Shown here: in pieces, positions 1 to 12,710 of the stretch
Layout of the letters: each line of letters opens with the position of its first letter
How positions within the stretch are numbered: the first letter of the stretch is position 1
NCBI RefSeq assembly: GCF_036711975.1
Contig: NC_091966.1
Coordinates: 13,771,501 to 13,835,500, forward strand
DNA from: Onthophagus taurus
Lineage: Eukaryota; Arthropoda; Insecta; Coleoptera; Scarabaeidae
Direction of reading: 5' to 3'
Length of the DNA: 64,000 nucleotides
Program-made: the position numbers and the translations under genes
The notes under the pieces: generated by a model
Databases searched by the model: none
Told to the model about the DNA's origin: nothing
What the model saw: the letters and a program-made list of their open reading frames with translations, nothing else

Positions 1-2750
1 ATATTTCTATTTATAACATATAATACTTATAACATTATCAGAGTTTTAGCTAGGATAATGGCAGCATGGTTGTCGATATTGTCCACCAGGATATATAATA
101 ATCCCTCCGGGATATTTATTCTTAAGATATCGTGCTAAAGGATTTTCCAAAATTAAGTCTGCCAAATTTCCAAAATAAGACCTTAAGATCAGTTAAAGCT
201 ATAAGAAATGTAAATATAAAAACTAAGAATGTGAGGGACAGAACTTTTTCACAGTCCTAAAGTAAATTTCGCAATTAGTGTCGTAGATGAAAACTTGTTC
301 TGGAAATACTTCGAGCACAATTTCATATGTTAATTTATATGGATGCTTAATAACTAATATTGAAACATAGACCATGGTCAGTCAAAAGGAACACAAGTAT
401 TCGTAACTTTGTTGGTAATAAAAAGAGATCAAGAAAAAATCCAAATACTGATATAATAAACTTGAATTTTTGGAGTTAATATTTTGTTTGAAACATGGAT
501 CGAGCTGATAAGAAAGATACTGATATCGTTGACTTGCATGATCATGAACATTAAAAAATTTGAAATTTGAAAAATTACATTAAAATCATTAAATCTAATA
601 AAAGATATTCCAAATTTTGATGAAAATGAATTTTGGAATCCAAATTTTTATTAAATTAATTATCTTATAATCTAGATTTAGTTTAAAAATTTAAAACGGA
701 AAGTGAACTAATTTGAAAATGTATAATTTAAGTGAAAGGAGTTATAATACTTAACTATGTATCAAAGGATTAAAATAGTATAAGGTGAAATTACGTAACT
801 ATATTTTTTTTAGAATAGCTGTGGCAATACCGAAAGGTTTCTTGATTAATCGCCTTCTTGGAAAACACAAAAAGTTACTTAAAGTATCGCGTTCCGCGGG
901 CGTCCATGTTCGTTTTGTCGCGGACGAGTGGTTGGTTTTAAGGTAAATAGCGCGTGAATGGGTGCACGGTGGGGTCAAATAAAGGGGAGTGCCAGGTAAA
1001 AATCGAATGAAGTGGCCGTCTAAATGGCTAGGCAAACGAACGTGTCAAATGAAAAATTCCAGATACGTTTTGTTTACGCAGCGACCGCCGTCGCTGGCCA
1101 CTGATATTTTTCCAAACCTTCAACTCTAAATAACTAAATCAACAAAAACGAACGTAAACAAAAAAATAAAACCGAAAAGATTGACCACCATTTTTACCAA
1201 CTTTAATTTTTTTCCCCCGCATGTAATGTTCATATAACTTTATACAAGAAACTTTAATTTGTAAAGTGTGCTCAATGGTAATTTTCTAAGTACTCGGTTC
1301 GTTAAGAGTATTCTAATGGTTGAACCTCACGCGTCGTCCTTTACGACTTCGATAATGAAGGCGTCATATGGCCGCACAGGTATACATACCTCTTTACGCC
1401 CTGAAAATCTGTTGAAAGCCGGACACGCAAATGTTATGCTTAGCTGTTCTTAGACCTAAACAAACAACATGAGGATCGAGTGTTTTCATCAGTGCAGAGT
1501 GATATTCACAATTTTATGCAAGTTATCTCTTATAAAACTTGAAAGGTTATTACTTATTTTTTCAGCAACATTTTATGATATATTATTTTAGATCTTATTT
1601 TTTAGAGATTTTTTACATCCATCCATCTAGTTTAAGTGTCCCCATTGTGTCGAGTCATCTGCTTTGTATTCTGGAACAGTTCTAAGCCGTGACGAGCGAT
1701 TCAGTTTCGAACGATGAACCTTCATACGGAGAGGAAAGACAAAATTACAAGAAAAAAGACCCGTGCTACGTCTAAGTTGATCTATTTATGGTCGTTGAGC
1801 GCCACTTTAACAAACCCGACGCCGTCTTCGAGAGCTCGAACAATGGGTGCACTTAAATTAAAACGGACCGTAGTCAGTGCTACTGGATACTTTTTAACGG
1901 GAGATACCCTTATTTACATCCTTGGTACCCACCAGAATCTGCAAAGTTAGCAAAATGTAGCAACTCCAAGTCAGGACCGTCTTACATATAAACAAATCTG
2001 TATTAAGATTTAAAGTTTTAAGGTAGAATAATAAAATTAAAACATATATACGAAAATGTGTTGTTTACAACTCTATATCTTTTTAACCCTTGTTTATAAG
2101 TTGAAAATAAACTATAGACTTTTCATGCTCCCTGCGTACACAATACATTTAGTATACAACCTTTATTTCACGTACGTACAACGTCTAGTACATCCTAAAC
2201 GTCGAACAAATAAATTCCTATTGTATTCGTAAATGTCTTCACCTGTTACGGAGCTGCGTTGGTTTCGTATTAGGCACTACCCTTTTACAATATCCCCTAC
2301 AAATGCCTGGGGGCATTTCCAAACAAACACCATTAGACCCCTTGAATCCTTATACGAGATTCTGTGCCGAGTGAGTAAGTACCGGATTGTACCTTAAAAG
2401 TCTTTGCGCGCGCGATGTGATGACCGAAAGAAAACAAGAAACACGAAATAACATTCCAGGACCGTCTCAAGATATTATTTCTATGGATTCATATATTATA
2501 TGAACTCTTTTGGTACTATTAATATCATTTGGCAACATTTAAAATCTAAATTAAGGTTATTTTTGTAACATTTATCGTATAACAATGTAACAAATACAAT
2601 AACGTTCAACACAATATTTAGATATGTAAAATTTCACAATTCTAACGATAATATCATTAAAATACGTGATACATTTTTAGGAATATCTAGTTTATTTCAT
2701 TTCTTGTAAATTGTCTTTTAATGACACTACATATTATATTCTCTTCGAAT
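1..2750. other. No gene recognised
   Basis: AT-rich sequence with many stops in all frames. The open frames here are short (up to about 80 codons) and show no motif, splice context or homology I recognise. A somewhat more CpG-rich patch lies near 840-1460. I see no transposon ends. Confidence 0.5.
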
Positions 2751-2759
2751 TGCTTCACA

Positions 2760-3360
2760 ATTAAGAATATAAGTCTGCCATCCCCATACTAAAGCGGTTG
2801 TAACAGTACATGAAGTCAGTTGTGCAATAATTTACGGCATCTATCTTAATATGGAATTTGTGATAGTCTAAAATTAATAGCACTCTATGCGATGATAATG
2901 TTTTTGTGTGTTTAACAAACTGTTGAAGAAAATCAAATAATGTTTCAAATTGTATCCATCCTGAAGGATCCATATTATATAAAATGGTCATGATACCGCA
3001 TTCGTGCAAATACGTATACTGCAGGAACGGTATTTCCTACAGCATTTACTGCAAAGGCCACAGTCATTAACTTACCCTTTTCTTTTAAAGTGAGTGTTCC
3101 AACCTGTCACATCCCATGTCTTACCGCCACTTTGTTCGGTCTCTAAAGTGTAACTATAACAGCTTTATCAGCATTGTAGATGTTTTGACTTCGAATTTAT
3201 CACGATCCATAACTGTTGTTAAATTATGATTGAAACCATTTACACTGATTTTATTCAAACTGATCGCAATACTTGCTGCTTGTGCTACACAAACTGATAA
3301 ATCGGAGTTTTTTTTATAAAAGATCGAAACTATTCTTGACCTCAAGTGAAGTTTCTAACT
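2760..3360 (-). pseudogene. pogo/Tigger-like DDE transposase relic
   Basis: Read on the minus strand, broken frames give the usual order of a pogo-family (DDE_1) transposase. First comes a segment with FYKKNSDLSV (family consensus like FLKRNPDLSV), then a stretch ending in LTTVMDRDKFEV, then KLMTVAFAVNAVGNTVP. Last is GWIQFETLFDFL followed by VLLILDYHKFH, which corresponds to the LLLDNHxSH block holding the second catalytic Asp. Stops and frameshifts interrupt it (stops after IVTL and after RHGM), the N-terminal DNA-binding part is not recognisable and no terminal repeats were found. It is a dead fragment and no host function is implied. The family call rests on block order recalled from the family, not on a search. 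Confidence 0.7.
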
Positions 3361-3859
3361 TACGTTGGATGTCTTAAGACAATTAGCAATGGCATACTTA
3401 ACAGTCAGTACGTACGCAAGATTCCTGAACTATTTCGTAGAAAAATCAAAATACTATTAAAAATGTTATCAAACATTGCTTTATGAAGGAACTCTATTAA
3501 CGTTGATTTAAATAATAACAAGATCATTAATAACTGATGATATAATAAACAAATCCGTCCTAAAACAAATATTATATTTTTATATTACACTAGCAAAAAG
3601 AACAATAAACTGTAAAGGTTACTAGGCATATTAGGAAACAAGGTGTGTGTGAGATATTAACTAAATTCTTCTTTTATTTGAAAGGCTATTATGTATGAAA
3701 TATGACATCGTTAAAATGTCCGGCGTGGCTTCGCACGGTGGTACGGATTCAAGAGGTCAACTGTTCAATGACTTTGCCACCTAGATGGCTAGATTGGCTG
3801 AATTTGAGCGAATGCTTGGATTGTGTTAACTTTGGAGGCATAGGTTTATTGCGACTTAT

Positions 3860-4340
3860 ATGCATAGAATTGTGACTTCAGAAAATCCTACAAGAAAATG
3901 TCTAAAGGGATCAAATCTTAGTGGCCAACTCACGTTACCTCCACGAGAGATAACCATACCCTCTAATCATTCATGCAGAATATACAATATCAAATCGTTT
4001 TCGAAAAAAATACGAACCAACATTTTTGTAGATGCATTGCTCCTAGTGAACCTCATAGATCAGGATTGGTATCGTCCCATATACGGCAATTTTGTTTGAT
4101 AACATAACCATTCATCGAAAAATGCGCGTCGTCGCTAAAGATGATTTTTCGGCCAAAATTGGTGTTCAAACGATGCAAAGTCCACTCAACGAACAAACTT
4201 TGAGCTCCTGGGTCAGTTTAATCTTGTATGGACACATACCTAAGTACCGATGCAAAATTCGCCAAGTAAATGTTTGGGAAAGTTTGGGTTCTTGTGTACG
4301 GTGAGCAATCGAGTGCCTCGGGTTCTTTACCGGACAGCGA
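3860..4340 (-). pseudogene. Tc1/mariner-superfamily transposase relic
   Basis: Minus-strand reading in shifting frames shows successive blocks of an insect Tc1/mariner-like transposase. A helix-turn-helix end block reads SQTFTWRILHRYLG, followed by CPYKIKLTQELK. A catalytic-region block reads KIIFSDDAHFSMNGYV (family FSDEAHF) and continues KQNCRIWDDTNP. A final block ISRGGNVSWPLR matches the xxxGxVxWPPRSxDLTPLD region. Several stops and at least two frameshifts separate the blocks, so it cannot be functional. It lies just beyond the pogo-like relic but is a different family. Its termini were not identified. Confidence 0.65.
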
Positions 4341-4344
4341 CGAT

Positions 4345-7300
4345 GCCATACTGCTACACCAAACAGAAGTTTACTTCAGTTCTATATCGTTAACTAGTAT
4401 GCCCAATGATACAGCGGATTTAGTCATTTAAGCAGCACTATTTTCAGTTGCTTTTGGGAATGTGTTGAAGATATCACTTAAATGAAGATAATTTTGGCTA
4501 TCATTTTCTGCAGTACTCTTGATTTACTTCGGCGTGACTCAGAGTTAACCCCACTTCCAGGGTTAAATCAGTTATTGACATTACTCTAACCTCGATGGTT
4601 ATCTTTCATGTAATCAGCAATTGAAGGGATTCCACCACGACAGATCACAGATGAAGATCTAAGTATTTAACAGATCGGGAAATCCTCAAGCGCACCAACT
4701 CGGCCTAAGCCGAGCTGTGATGCTGAAGTACTTTTAAAGACTTTGAGAATTCTTTAATAACTTCGTGTAAAAAGTATGTTCGCTCCGACTGGAATCTGAA
4801 TCACAATTACCACTTAAGGTAGCTGCTATAAATATAAACTATCGGAATTTAAAAAAAAAGTATTACTCGAAAAAAGAGATACACTTAGAACAGATTAGGT
4901 TATGAAATCATCCCCGCTAGCGAGCTTTCGCCTAAAAGGAGTTCTGGCTTTGATCAGGAATGACAATGATTGTGCACTTTTCAGATTCGGACTCTATAAT
5001 TATGAAGCGAGACACAAAGCATACACAGACTGTAAAAGACAGGCTATTAGCCAAAAAAATCTGTGAGGAAGGCAAAATACGGTTGAATATGACGTTTGCT
5101 GAAAGAGCTATCACAACTAGACCTTGTTCGCTTGAGTCGACGATTGGCCCGTTTCATTTTTAGACCATTAAAAATCTTAGCCGTATCAAATTTCTATAGA
5201 ATTGTAAGTTGTCACCAGGCAAATTGCTATCTTACCTTACCATCCAAGAAGAGGCAGGTCACTATTTTAAAAAGTGGAGTGGGGATTTATTTATAATTGA
5301 ATTTTAGAAAATAACTTTAATTGAGAGAGTCTGATAAAAAGAAATACGAAGTTTATGCTGATAGCAGTTATATGATCAACAATATATGTAGATATTTGAG
5401 AGGATGCTGGCAGTAGGTGAATGCTTCTCATGCATTCAAAAATCAAGAAATTTAATTTAGATACAATCTCAATCGGAAAAACCAATAAAGTTTGTTAAAT
5501 TTAATTTGTGATGGTCATCAATCAAACATTGGCATATAAATAGCTAACGATGTGTTAGCTCGATGAGTATCCGTTTTGAAATCTATATTAGCGTTAAAAG
5601 TATATTTGTGATAAAATGATCTATATTTCTTATTTCTGCACTCTAACGGCAATGTATCGCATTGTAGTTCTGTGTTTTCAGCACATTGTGATATAGCATA
5701 TCCTTCATCTCCTCTGAAATTGTGTTGTGTACGGTCTGATACTTCGATATATGCTTCGTCAATTCTTTTGTCATACATTCTGAATGTGAAGAGGAAAGGA
5801 TGATACTATTAGATTTTCGTCGTTCTATGGCAACAGGTCTGATAAATGAATATACAAATTTACTGCGTCCACGAAAATGTCTTAGCGCAAGTTCACCAGC
5901 CCAGTTACCCAAAAGACGAAAGCTATTCTTTTACTGACGACATAAGACTTGGGAACCACGGTTCGCACTAGATTACTTTTGGAAAAGAAAGAGGAAGGTG
6001 TGAAAATTGTTCTGCCAAAGCAATTCAGACCAGACCCCACTCAAAATGTACTGCGTGCAATGTTTATTTATGTTATAATGAAAGAAAGAGCTGTTTTTCT
6101 GAATATCATAATATAATTTTGGTGAAGCACCTTTACTGACTGTATTTTGATAACGTTTTAATTCTGTCACAAAGTTTTAACATTTTTGACTTCTTAGGAC
6201 ACAAAGTGTTAACGTGACAACACATTTAAACAAATCTTTAATTTAAGTAATGCAGAGCAAAACGGGTTAAAAACAAAAATATTTAAATATTTGTATCCAT
6301 TCGCAATCATTTTCAAGGATTTAAAAATTTCTTTAATTATGATCAACCTTGGACTACTTTTTAATAAATTCTAGTTTCTTTTCGAGATTTAAACCAATTT
6401 AAAAGTGATCAAGTCAATTAGGTAGCACTGTCTAATAGCACGTTCCGGTCCATTCGAGCTACTAGTTATAATGTTGCAACTTGCAATTTATGGAATGGAA
6501 TTTTTACTAAGGAGAGACCACCGCGGTTATGTATTATGCAAATTTAATCGCGGTCTCTGTTTGAGAATTTTTAAATTAAACCCAATTTTGAACCTATTTG
6601 CCTGCAGGTGATACCCAAAAATACTACCGGGCTGTGATTGCATCTACCTGCAGTATTTCTAAGAATATTGAGATATATTTAGTATTTGAAAAGATGGGGT
6701 TAAAAAAGAAAAGATCTAAAATAAATAAAAAGAAACTGTTTGCAGTTTTTCGTCGTTTAATAAATATATATGATTATCGTCCGTTGTGAACCTCTACCTT
6801 GCAAAAGAAAATTACCTGTAAACCAGAAGCTATAAATCACACGACCTAAATGTACAAATCTGAATAACTATTGCGTAACGTTGAATAACAGTTCGAGGGC
6901 GAGTACAATAGCCTAAAGTACCACAAAAATGGAACATTCTACGCACAACGTGGCAATTCCCCTCCGTTAAACATCGTTATCGTTTCTCTCGTCCAACATA
7001 TGGTTTTCGTAAAGTAATTTTCGGATAAATTACCGGGCGTGCCCAAATTCGGTTTTGGCAACTCTTGCGAAAATCAATCCACGTAATATTAACCTAAAAG
7101 AAAAAAGAATATATTCATTATCGCTGTAACACAGATAAGCAACAAGTATGAAAAAAAAACGGAATTTTGTTGCACCATCTTTCGAGTGTTGAAAGATTGT
7201 TGAGGTGAGAAGTGGAGCCGCCGCCGCGCCTTTTTCGGTGAGTGTTTGTCCAAGGGAGTTAAAGTGGTGGGTGTGATGTTTGGCTTTGTTGTTAAAAATC

Positions 7301-9689
7301 CCCCACGGTATCCTTATCCAACAACGATAGGATATGGCCGACCGTGTTTGTTTTTATTTTCACGCGCCGGTCACAAAAGTCTATTGTGTTCGAAAAGTTC
7401 CGCTTCAAGTGCCAACTGTTGAGGGTTCTCAGAATCGCTCGCTAATGAACTTCGAGCAGTACAAATTCTCGATATGGTGAAACTGATAAAGTCGATGTAG
7501 AGGAAATAAATATTTTGATTTGTGATACGAGTCCGCTTGGCAAAATAAAGATAGCTACAATAATACGATATTGATGATTACATTAAATGTTTTCTCTACT
7601 GGTGTAAATACAGATAACCACGCACTCAGTGACAAATAGTTTCGTTTCTGATGGCTAAGTTATTATTCAATCACTTTTCCAACCCGTACCTACATTTTAA
7701 TCCAAACACAAGCCGAGATTTATCGATAATAACCAATCTACAAACCAAACTTAATCTGACATCAAAATCTCTTATCTTCCAATTCACCCTCGGCTTCTCC
7801 ATTTAAAACGTGTCCTATCAGATCAAAAACGAGTTCGACTCATTCTTAGGATCGTTATCGCCTACACATTGCCGTTGAGATTTGCGTGCTATTCTCGGAC
7901 TTAAGATTCATTTTTACGGTCCAGGTGCCAAATTGCCTGATAATTACAATCGTAAAAGAGGAGTTCGTCGACGGCCTGGGGCTTAAGTTCTTTGATGCGG
8001 GTTTGCCGATAAGGGCGTAAATAAGAAGCCCCGATGAACGCGGAACGATCCTTTGTGCGCGTTTGACGATTTGATTTACATAACAACGCGCGCACCCTAC
8101 GAACCCATTTCACGATTATGTAGTTATGCCGGAATGTTTCCGATTTTCAAGCTTGGTTTGACCTCCTCCTCCTTCCTACAAAATTAGGGTCGAATTATGC
8201 AGGAGGAGTTTTTGGGAAGTTATAAATGAGCCGGTGGCAACCGGGTGTGAGCTATAGGAGCTGAATACATAATTTATTGTGACTGTGTTTGAAGATATGT
8301 TGATGTTTATTGCCGTTTATTAGAAGACATAAAAATATCTGTAATAGCAAAGCTTTTATTCATTTTTTTTGTTTATCACTTCATCTACCACATCATTAAA
8401 ATATAAAGGACAATGTTACTGTTACAACACGGGAACACTAAATGGCGAAATCTACTGTATGCAAATTCAAAAGAGACCAACCAACCGGGCGGTGATCGTT
8501 TTTTTTATTACATCGAGTAGATTTACTCGTTTTGTATTCGAAAGAACAATGGCCCTGTACGCGTGTACGACCGTAAATGTCGCCGTCTGAATAATAATAT
8601 TAATAACCAACAACGACCACGAAAGAGAAACGGAAACCGGTCGAAGAAAGGAGCGAACCGCCCGAGCAAAAGAAAACGATTTGTTGTCGCCACTTTGTCC
8701 GTCGCGGCGAACCGCTTCGCACAACGATTGCGAAAGTTTATGATTTAATGATGCGAACGAAAGTTGCCCCCGCATTCGATTTATCGTTAACCTTTTGTGG
8801 CACTATCTTTTCCACTCGATTTTCGTAACGATATACATCGTCAGTGTCAATAACAATAATAAAACGAAATAGAGTTAAAGTAGAAATCTCTTTAAATAAA
8901 TCATTTTAAGACATCCACTTTATAATTCCTCATCCATCTTTGTCTTTTAACATATTCTTAATAAATCAAGATTGTATTTAAAGTGTTCTTTACAAAGTGA
9001 TCCAATAATTCAACGGTGTTGATGAAGCAACCGTTATTAAATTTGCTATCTGTAACATGTCACAATGAAAGTGCAAATTATTGCTTGTGTGCAAAGAAAA
9101 AAGATTTTTAACGGATTCGAGAACACAAATTGGATGCAAATTTTTTTAGATAAGCTTTAAATTTAATGTGTGTAGTTATACTTTCATAAACCATCAGTTG
9201 CATAAATGGATGCAATATTCCAATTTCATACTTGAAGGAAAATTAAAATGTTATCAAATACATTTGCAGATAAGTATGCTGAAACTCTGCAAAATAATCT
9301 AATTCATAGAGATTACAAATTTTCAAAGTTTTCGAAAAAATGCAGGCAGATACACTTCCATTAAAGACTTGTTAAGATTGATAAAAAGATGCAAAAAACT
9401 TGATATGTATCATCTATTTCTGTATTGGACGTTTTTGAAATTTATAAACAAATAAATATTCGACAAAGTGCAAATTCTACTTACAATAAGTATCCGTAGA
9501 CCTGTGACCCCCATCTGTGTTCATTCATATTTACATATAAGAATGTTGTTATGAATAGCTAAAGGGATTAGAATCACTCATAGTTAGAAGATAACTGCTT
9601 GATAGCTTGGGTTTTGCGGTAAACGATTTGACATCAACAATTACTTCATGAGCTGAATAAAATGCTAGCAGCTCTAAATGTCTCTTAGA
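4345..9689. other. No gene recognised; CpG-richer patch
   Basis: No coding region can be supported. Minus-strand open frames at 5518-5912 and 5973-6170 have no recognisable motif. From about 7180 to 8900 the sequence is richer in CpG, with a GCC-repeat patch at 7216-7230 followed by a consensus-like donor (GTGAGT at 7239). This could be a 5' untranslated exon or promoter of some gene, but I cannot link it to one. An imperfect inverted repeat (GAGACC..GGTCTC type) lies near 6510-6565. Confidence 0.4.
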
Positions 9690-10620
9690 ATCCTACCTTA
9701 CTGGACGAGTAATCAGTGCAGGTTTTCTACAGGGTAGCATTTTGAGATCATCCTTGTACCTGCTTTACTTCTTCTATTTAAGTTTTACCTTTCGGGGCGT
9801 CGTCAGTATGTTTATTTCAACAACCAGAGTTCTGATAAAATTACAGTTGATTGCGGAGTTCCATATCGATCTGTACATGGTCCGTTGATGTTTTTAAAAT
9901 TTTTTAATTAGCAGCGACAATCTAGGCATAGATTGCCTAGCTGCTAGACAATCTTGGCATAGATTGCCTAGCTGCTTACCACATAGCTCAGATGCTATAC
10001 TTTATGCGAATGACACAGTAACTATAAATACGCGAAGCCTCCTATCTTGCTTTGAATCTAATAATCTTGCGGTGAACGCGACGTCTGAGTCATGGACGTT
10101 TACTCCACGGGGAATTCCACCAATTCTCACTCAGCCAGTTAAATATCTGAGAGTGATACTTGATTCCAAGCTAATGAAGGAGGTTCATGTGCTGAGCCTC
10201 AAAAAGTTGAATAAGTGTATTTTATAATTACAAATCTGATAAATATAGTACTATTTGACACTTTGATTGTTACTTATTACGGATACTTCTACCAAAAGAT
10301 ATTCTCCGCCATTCTATGTTGGGGTCGCTCTGTTTACTCTGTTCAGGCTTTTCGAATGTAAAAGCAGATACTTGAAAGTCATGTTTGGTTTACGCTTTGC
10401 CGAATGTTGCAGAGCCAAATTCTCTGAACTAATAACGATATTGAAATAAATTTTACACGTACTGTGAGAACTCAGGATGACGTGAATTATTAGCCCGCCA
10501 AGCTGTCCAATTTGCTACCCGAATGTGTCCGTGCTTGATGTCAAGCAGTTTAAAACAAAAATATGGCTCTACCATGAATTTAATGAACAATTTGTTGATA
10601 GTTTGAAATCTTGCGTTTTT
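9690..10620 (+). mobile_element. CR1-like non-LTR retrotransposon relic (reverse transcriptase)
   Basis: Decayed reverse transcriptase on the plus strand. Blocks in order: GRRQYVYFNNQSSDKITVDC then GVP..SVHGPLMFL (for [14 protein letters not shown]), ILYANDTVTI (for the catalytic YADD), VKYLRVILDSKL (for KYLGVxLDxxL), ILCWGRS with FRMQKQILES (for WGxS..FRLQKRxIR), CCRAKFSEL, and finally LLPECVRALDVKQFKTKIW in shifted frames. The block spacing matches CR1/Daphne-type elements rather than Jockey. The catalytic box has Asn for Asp and many stops break the frame, so it is inactive. A 31-bp tandem duplication at 9916-9977 sits inside it. Confidence 0.65.
9916..9977. repeat. 31-bp direct tandem duplication (two copies)
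   Basis: The unit beginning GACAATCT and ending CTAGCTGCT occurs at 9916-9946 and again immediately at 9947-9977, with about two mismatches. It lies in the CR1-like relic between the GVPQG-type and YADD-type blocks. Confidence 0.85.
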
Positions 10621-10965
10621 TGTTGTAACATTTTACAACTTTTATTTTTTGCTTACTTTAGTCAATTGTTTTTATGATGCTTACCTTTTTTTTAGTCCAG
10701 ATTTCCGTATAAATTTTGTACACTTTTTTGCTGTACTTTTACTTTATGCTATATGTACCATGTGACGAGTGTAAGATAAGTTTTTCTTAACCCTCCGCAT
10801 ACGAGGTGAGTGAATCTCACATGCCATACTAAGTAGGTGGGAAACAAGTTGTTTCTGAAGAAAGAGACGCACGGTTTGACCCTGACATGTTTTAGTTCTA
10901 GTTTTAGTTTAATCAACACCGGCCGTGAAAGGTTTCGTACTTATAGAAATCTATTAATCTATATA

Positions 10966-12062
10966 CAGGTTGATTTATAACCTACTGAACAGACTAAAAG
11001 GGTAGGTACTAGAGGTAAAACTGAAGAGATTTTCTTAATAATGTTTTGTTAAAAACTTAATAGTTACATAGACATCGCATGTTAATTTGTTAAATAATTC
11101 AGTGTCCATTTTTGAGAACCGCTGATATTCAGTAAAGAACAATTAAAATACTTGTCAATGCCATTCTCATTTTTGAAGGAGCTGTAAAACTAGACAATTT
11201 ATTATTTCAGTAGTTTTGTTATTTTAGATACGTAATTTGTTAAAAGAAATAATAGATGTTAATTTATGAAACGTCTAATAATAATGTTTTAAATGCAAAA
11301 TCTCTGAAACAATTATTTAGCTACTGTAAAATTGCAGCCGCAAAGAATAATCAGCGGGAGTCAGTCCTTGCACCTTTTGCAAATGGTACGGGTATCCATG
11401 TAGGGGTAGCAGTGTACGCCAAACAAAGTTCTGGGAAACTTCGAGTTGGTGAGAAGTTTGACGAGTACTAGTACTTGCATCTGCATCAACAATTTCTAGA
11501 ACTTCTTCTTAGGTTGTCTCTCTTTCTCGCTGTACTAAAAAGTGTTTTCAGAAGGCATCTGTCGATTTGGAAATCGTTTCAAATACAGATTTCTTGAATG
11601 TGCAGCGTTTTCGCCAGCATTGTACTTTTTGATTTGTAATAGTTCTAATTTTGACGGTAAATGACATTGTTTATTAACTGTTAAATGACATATCCGCTAC
11701 TAAGTAACCAAGTCAACTGGATTGGCAGCAATAACTACATGGTATCAGCGGTTGTCAACAAAAAAACACCAGCTTTTGAGCGTTTTAACAAATTTTTAAA
11801 TAGCCGTAACTGCTATATTACAAAGATTTTATTATTTTTGTTAATTATGCATTGTTTAAGTAACACAGAAATATTCGCAGTTTGAATTTAAACGTAATGT
11901 AATACCGTATATTGTAAGAAATGTTCGGCCATTAATTCAACTTTAACGTTCTATATTTTTGTGATTATTAAGTTGTGGTCAAAACATTATTAAGAAAATA
12001 TTTTTAATTTAGCCCCTAGTACCTACCCTTTTAGTCTGCTCCGTATGTTATAAATCATCCTG
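10966..12062. mobile_element. 1.1-kb TA-flanked terminal-inverted-repeat element
   Basis: The ends are inverted copies. The left starts CAGGTTGATTTATAACC and the right, reverse-complemented, starts CAGGATGATTTATAACA. Both continue with the shared core CAGACTAAAAGGGTAGGTAC. The arms match for roughly 70-90 bp and then diverge. The element is bounded on both sides by TA, as expected of Tc1/mariner-type insertions. The interior has no recognisable transposase, so it is a non-autonomous element or an internally replaced copy. It sits between two unrelated non-LTR relics. Confidence 0.7.
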
Positions 12063-12084
12063 TATGTGACTTGCGCAAACAAGA

Positions 12085-12710
12085 CGTCGTAATTAACATT
12101 TACTGATTACACCGCAATAGTAGCTACTGGATTAACAGTACAAAAAGCAACATTAAGTTACAGAAAGCTAGACATAGTCCAACCGTGGATATAAAAAAAT
12201 TGGAAAATCAGGGTAAATGAGCTGAAGATTTCACACGCAAAATTCACATGTTGTAAAATGGACGTAACGCTTTCAGTGCACATAAATGGTGTTATAGTTT
12301 CGTATGCTAACACCGCAGAATATCTAGGTATGACTTTGGACTACAAGGTTCAAATGGAAGGAACATCTAAAGAAAAACACGTAGAATCAGGCTTCAAAGT
12401 ACGACAACTGTATTGGCTCCTAAGCTCCAAGATGTCTACTCAAAATAAATTAATTGTATGCAACTAGATTCTTAAACAGATCTGGGTATATGGTATTCAA
12501 CTGTTGGGATGTGTAAGCGAAAGCAACGTCAAAACTATCCAGACGTGGCAAAATAAGGTGCCGCGGATAATCGTAGCTGCTCCGTGGTACGTGCGATATC
12601 GAATCTACTCTACTTTCTTTCGTCAAAAAGTAAATGAACCGGATCGCCGGAAAGTACGTAGACAGCAGAAAGCAGTGCGTGCAGTGATTCTTCATATTAG
12701 AAGGTGAAAC
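12085..12710 (+). mobile_element. Jockey-type non-LTR retrotransposon relic (RT C-terminal half)
   Basis: Plus-strand frames show the back half of a Jockey polymerase. FTDYTAIVATG replaces the catalytic FADDTAI box. Then come KLDIVQPW, NWKIRVNELK, the block AEYLGMTLDYKVQ at 12318-12356, RQLYWLLSSKMS, YGIQLLGCVSESN, and finally IQTWQNKVPRIIVAAPWYV at 12535-12593. The last block is the Jockey signature around NAPWYVRN. Stops after QPWI and at 12465 and a frame change break it, and the second catalytic Asp of the box is lost. It is a 5'-truncated dead copy, as usual for LINE-type insertions. Confidence 0.8.

Noticed and set aside
8467..8775. 102-codon minus-strand open frame
   Set aside because: No recognisable motif, overlaps an open frame on the other strand in CpG-richer DNA, and has no splice or duplicate support.
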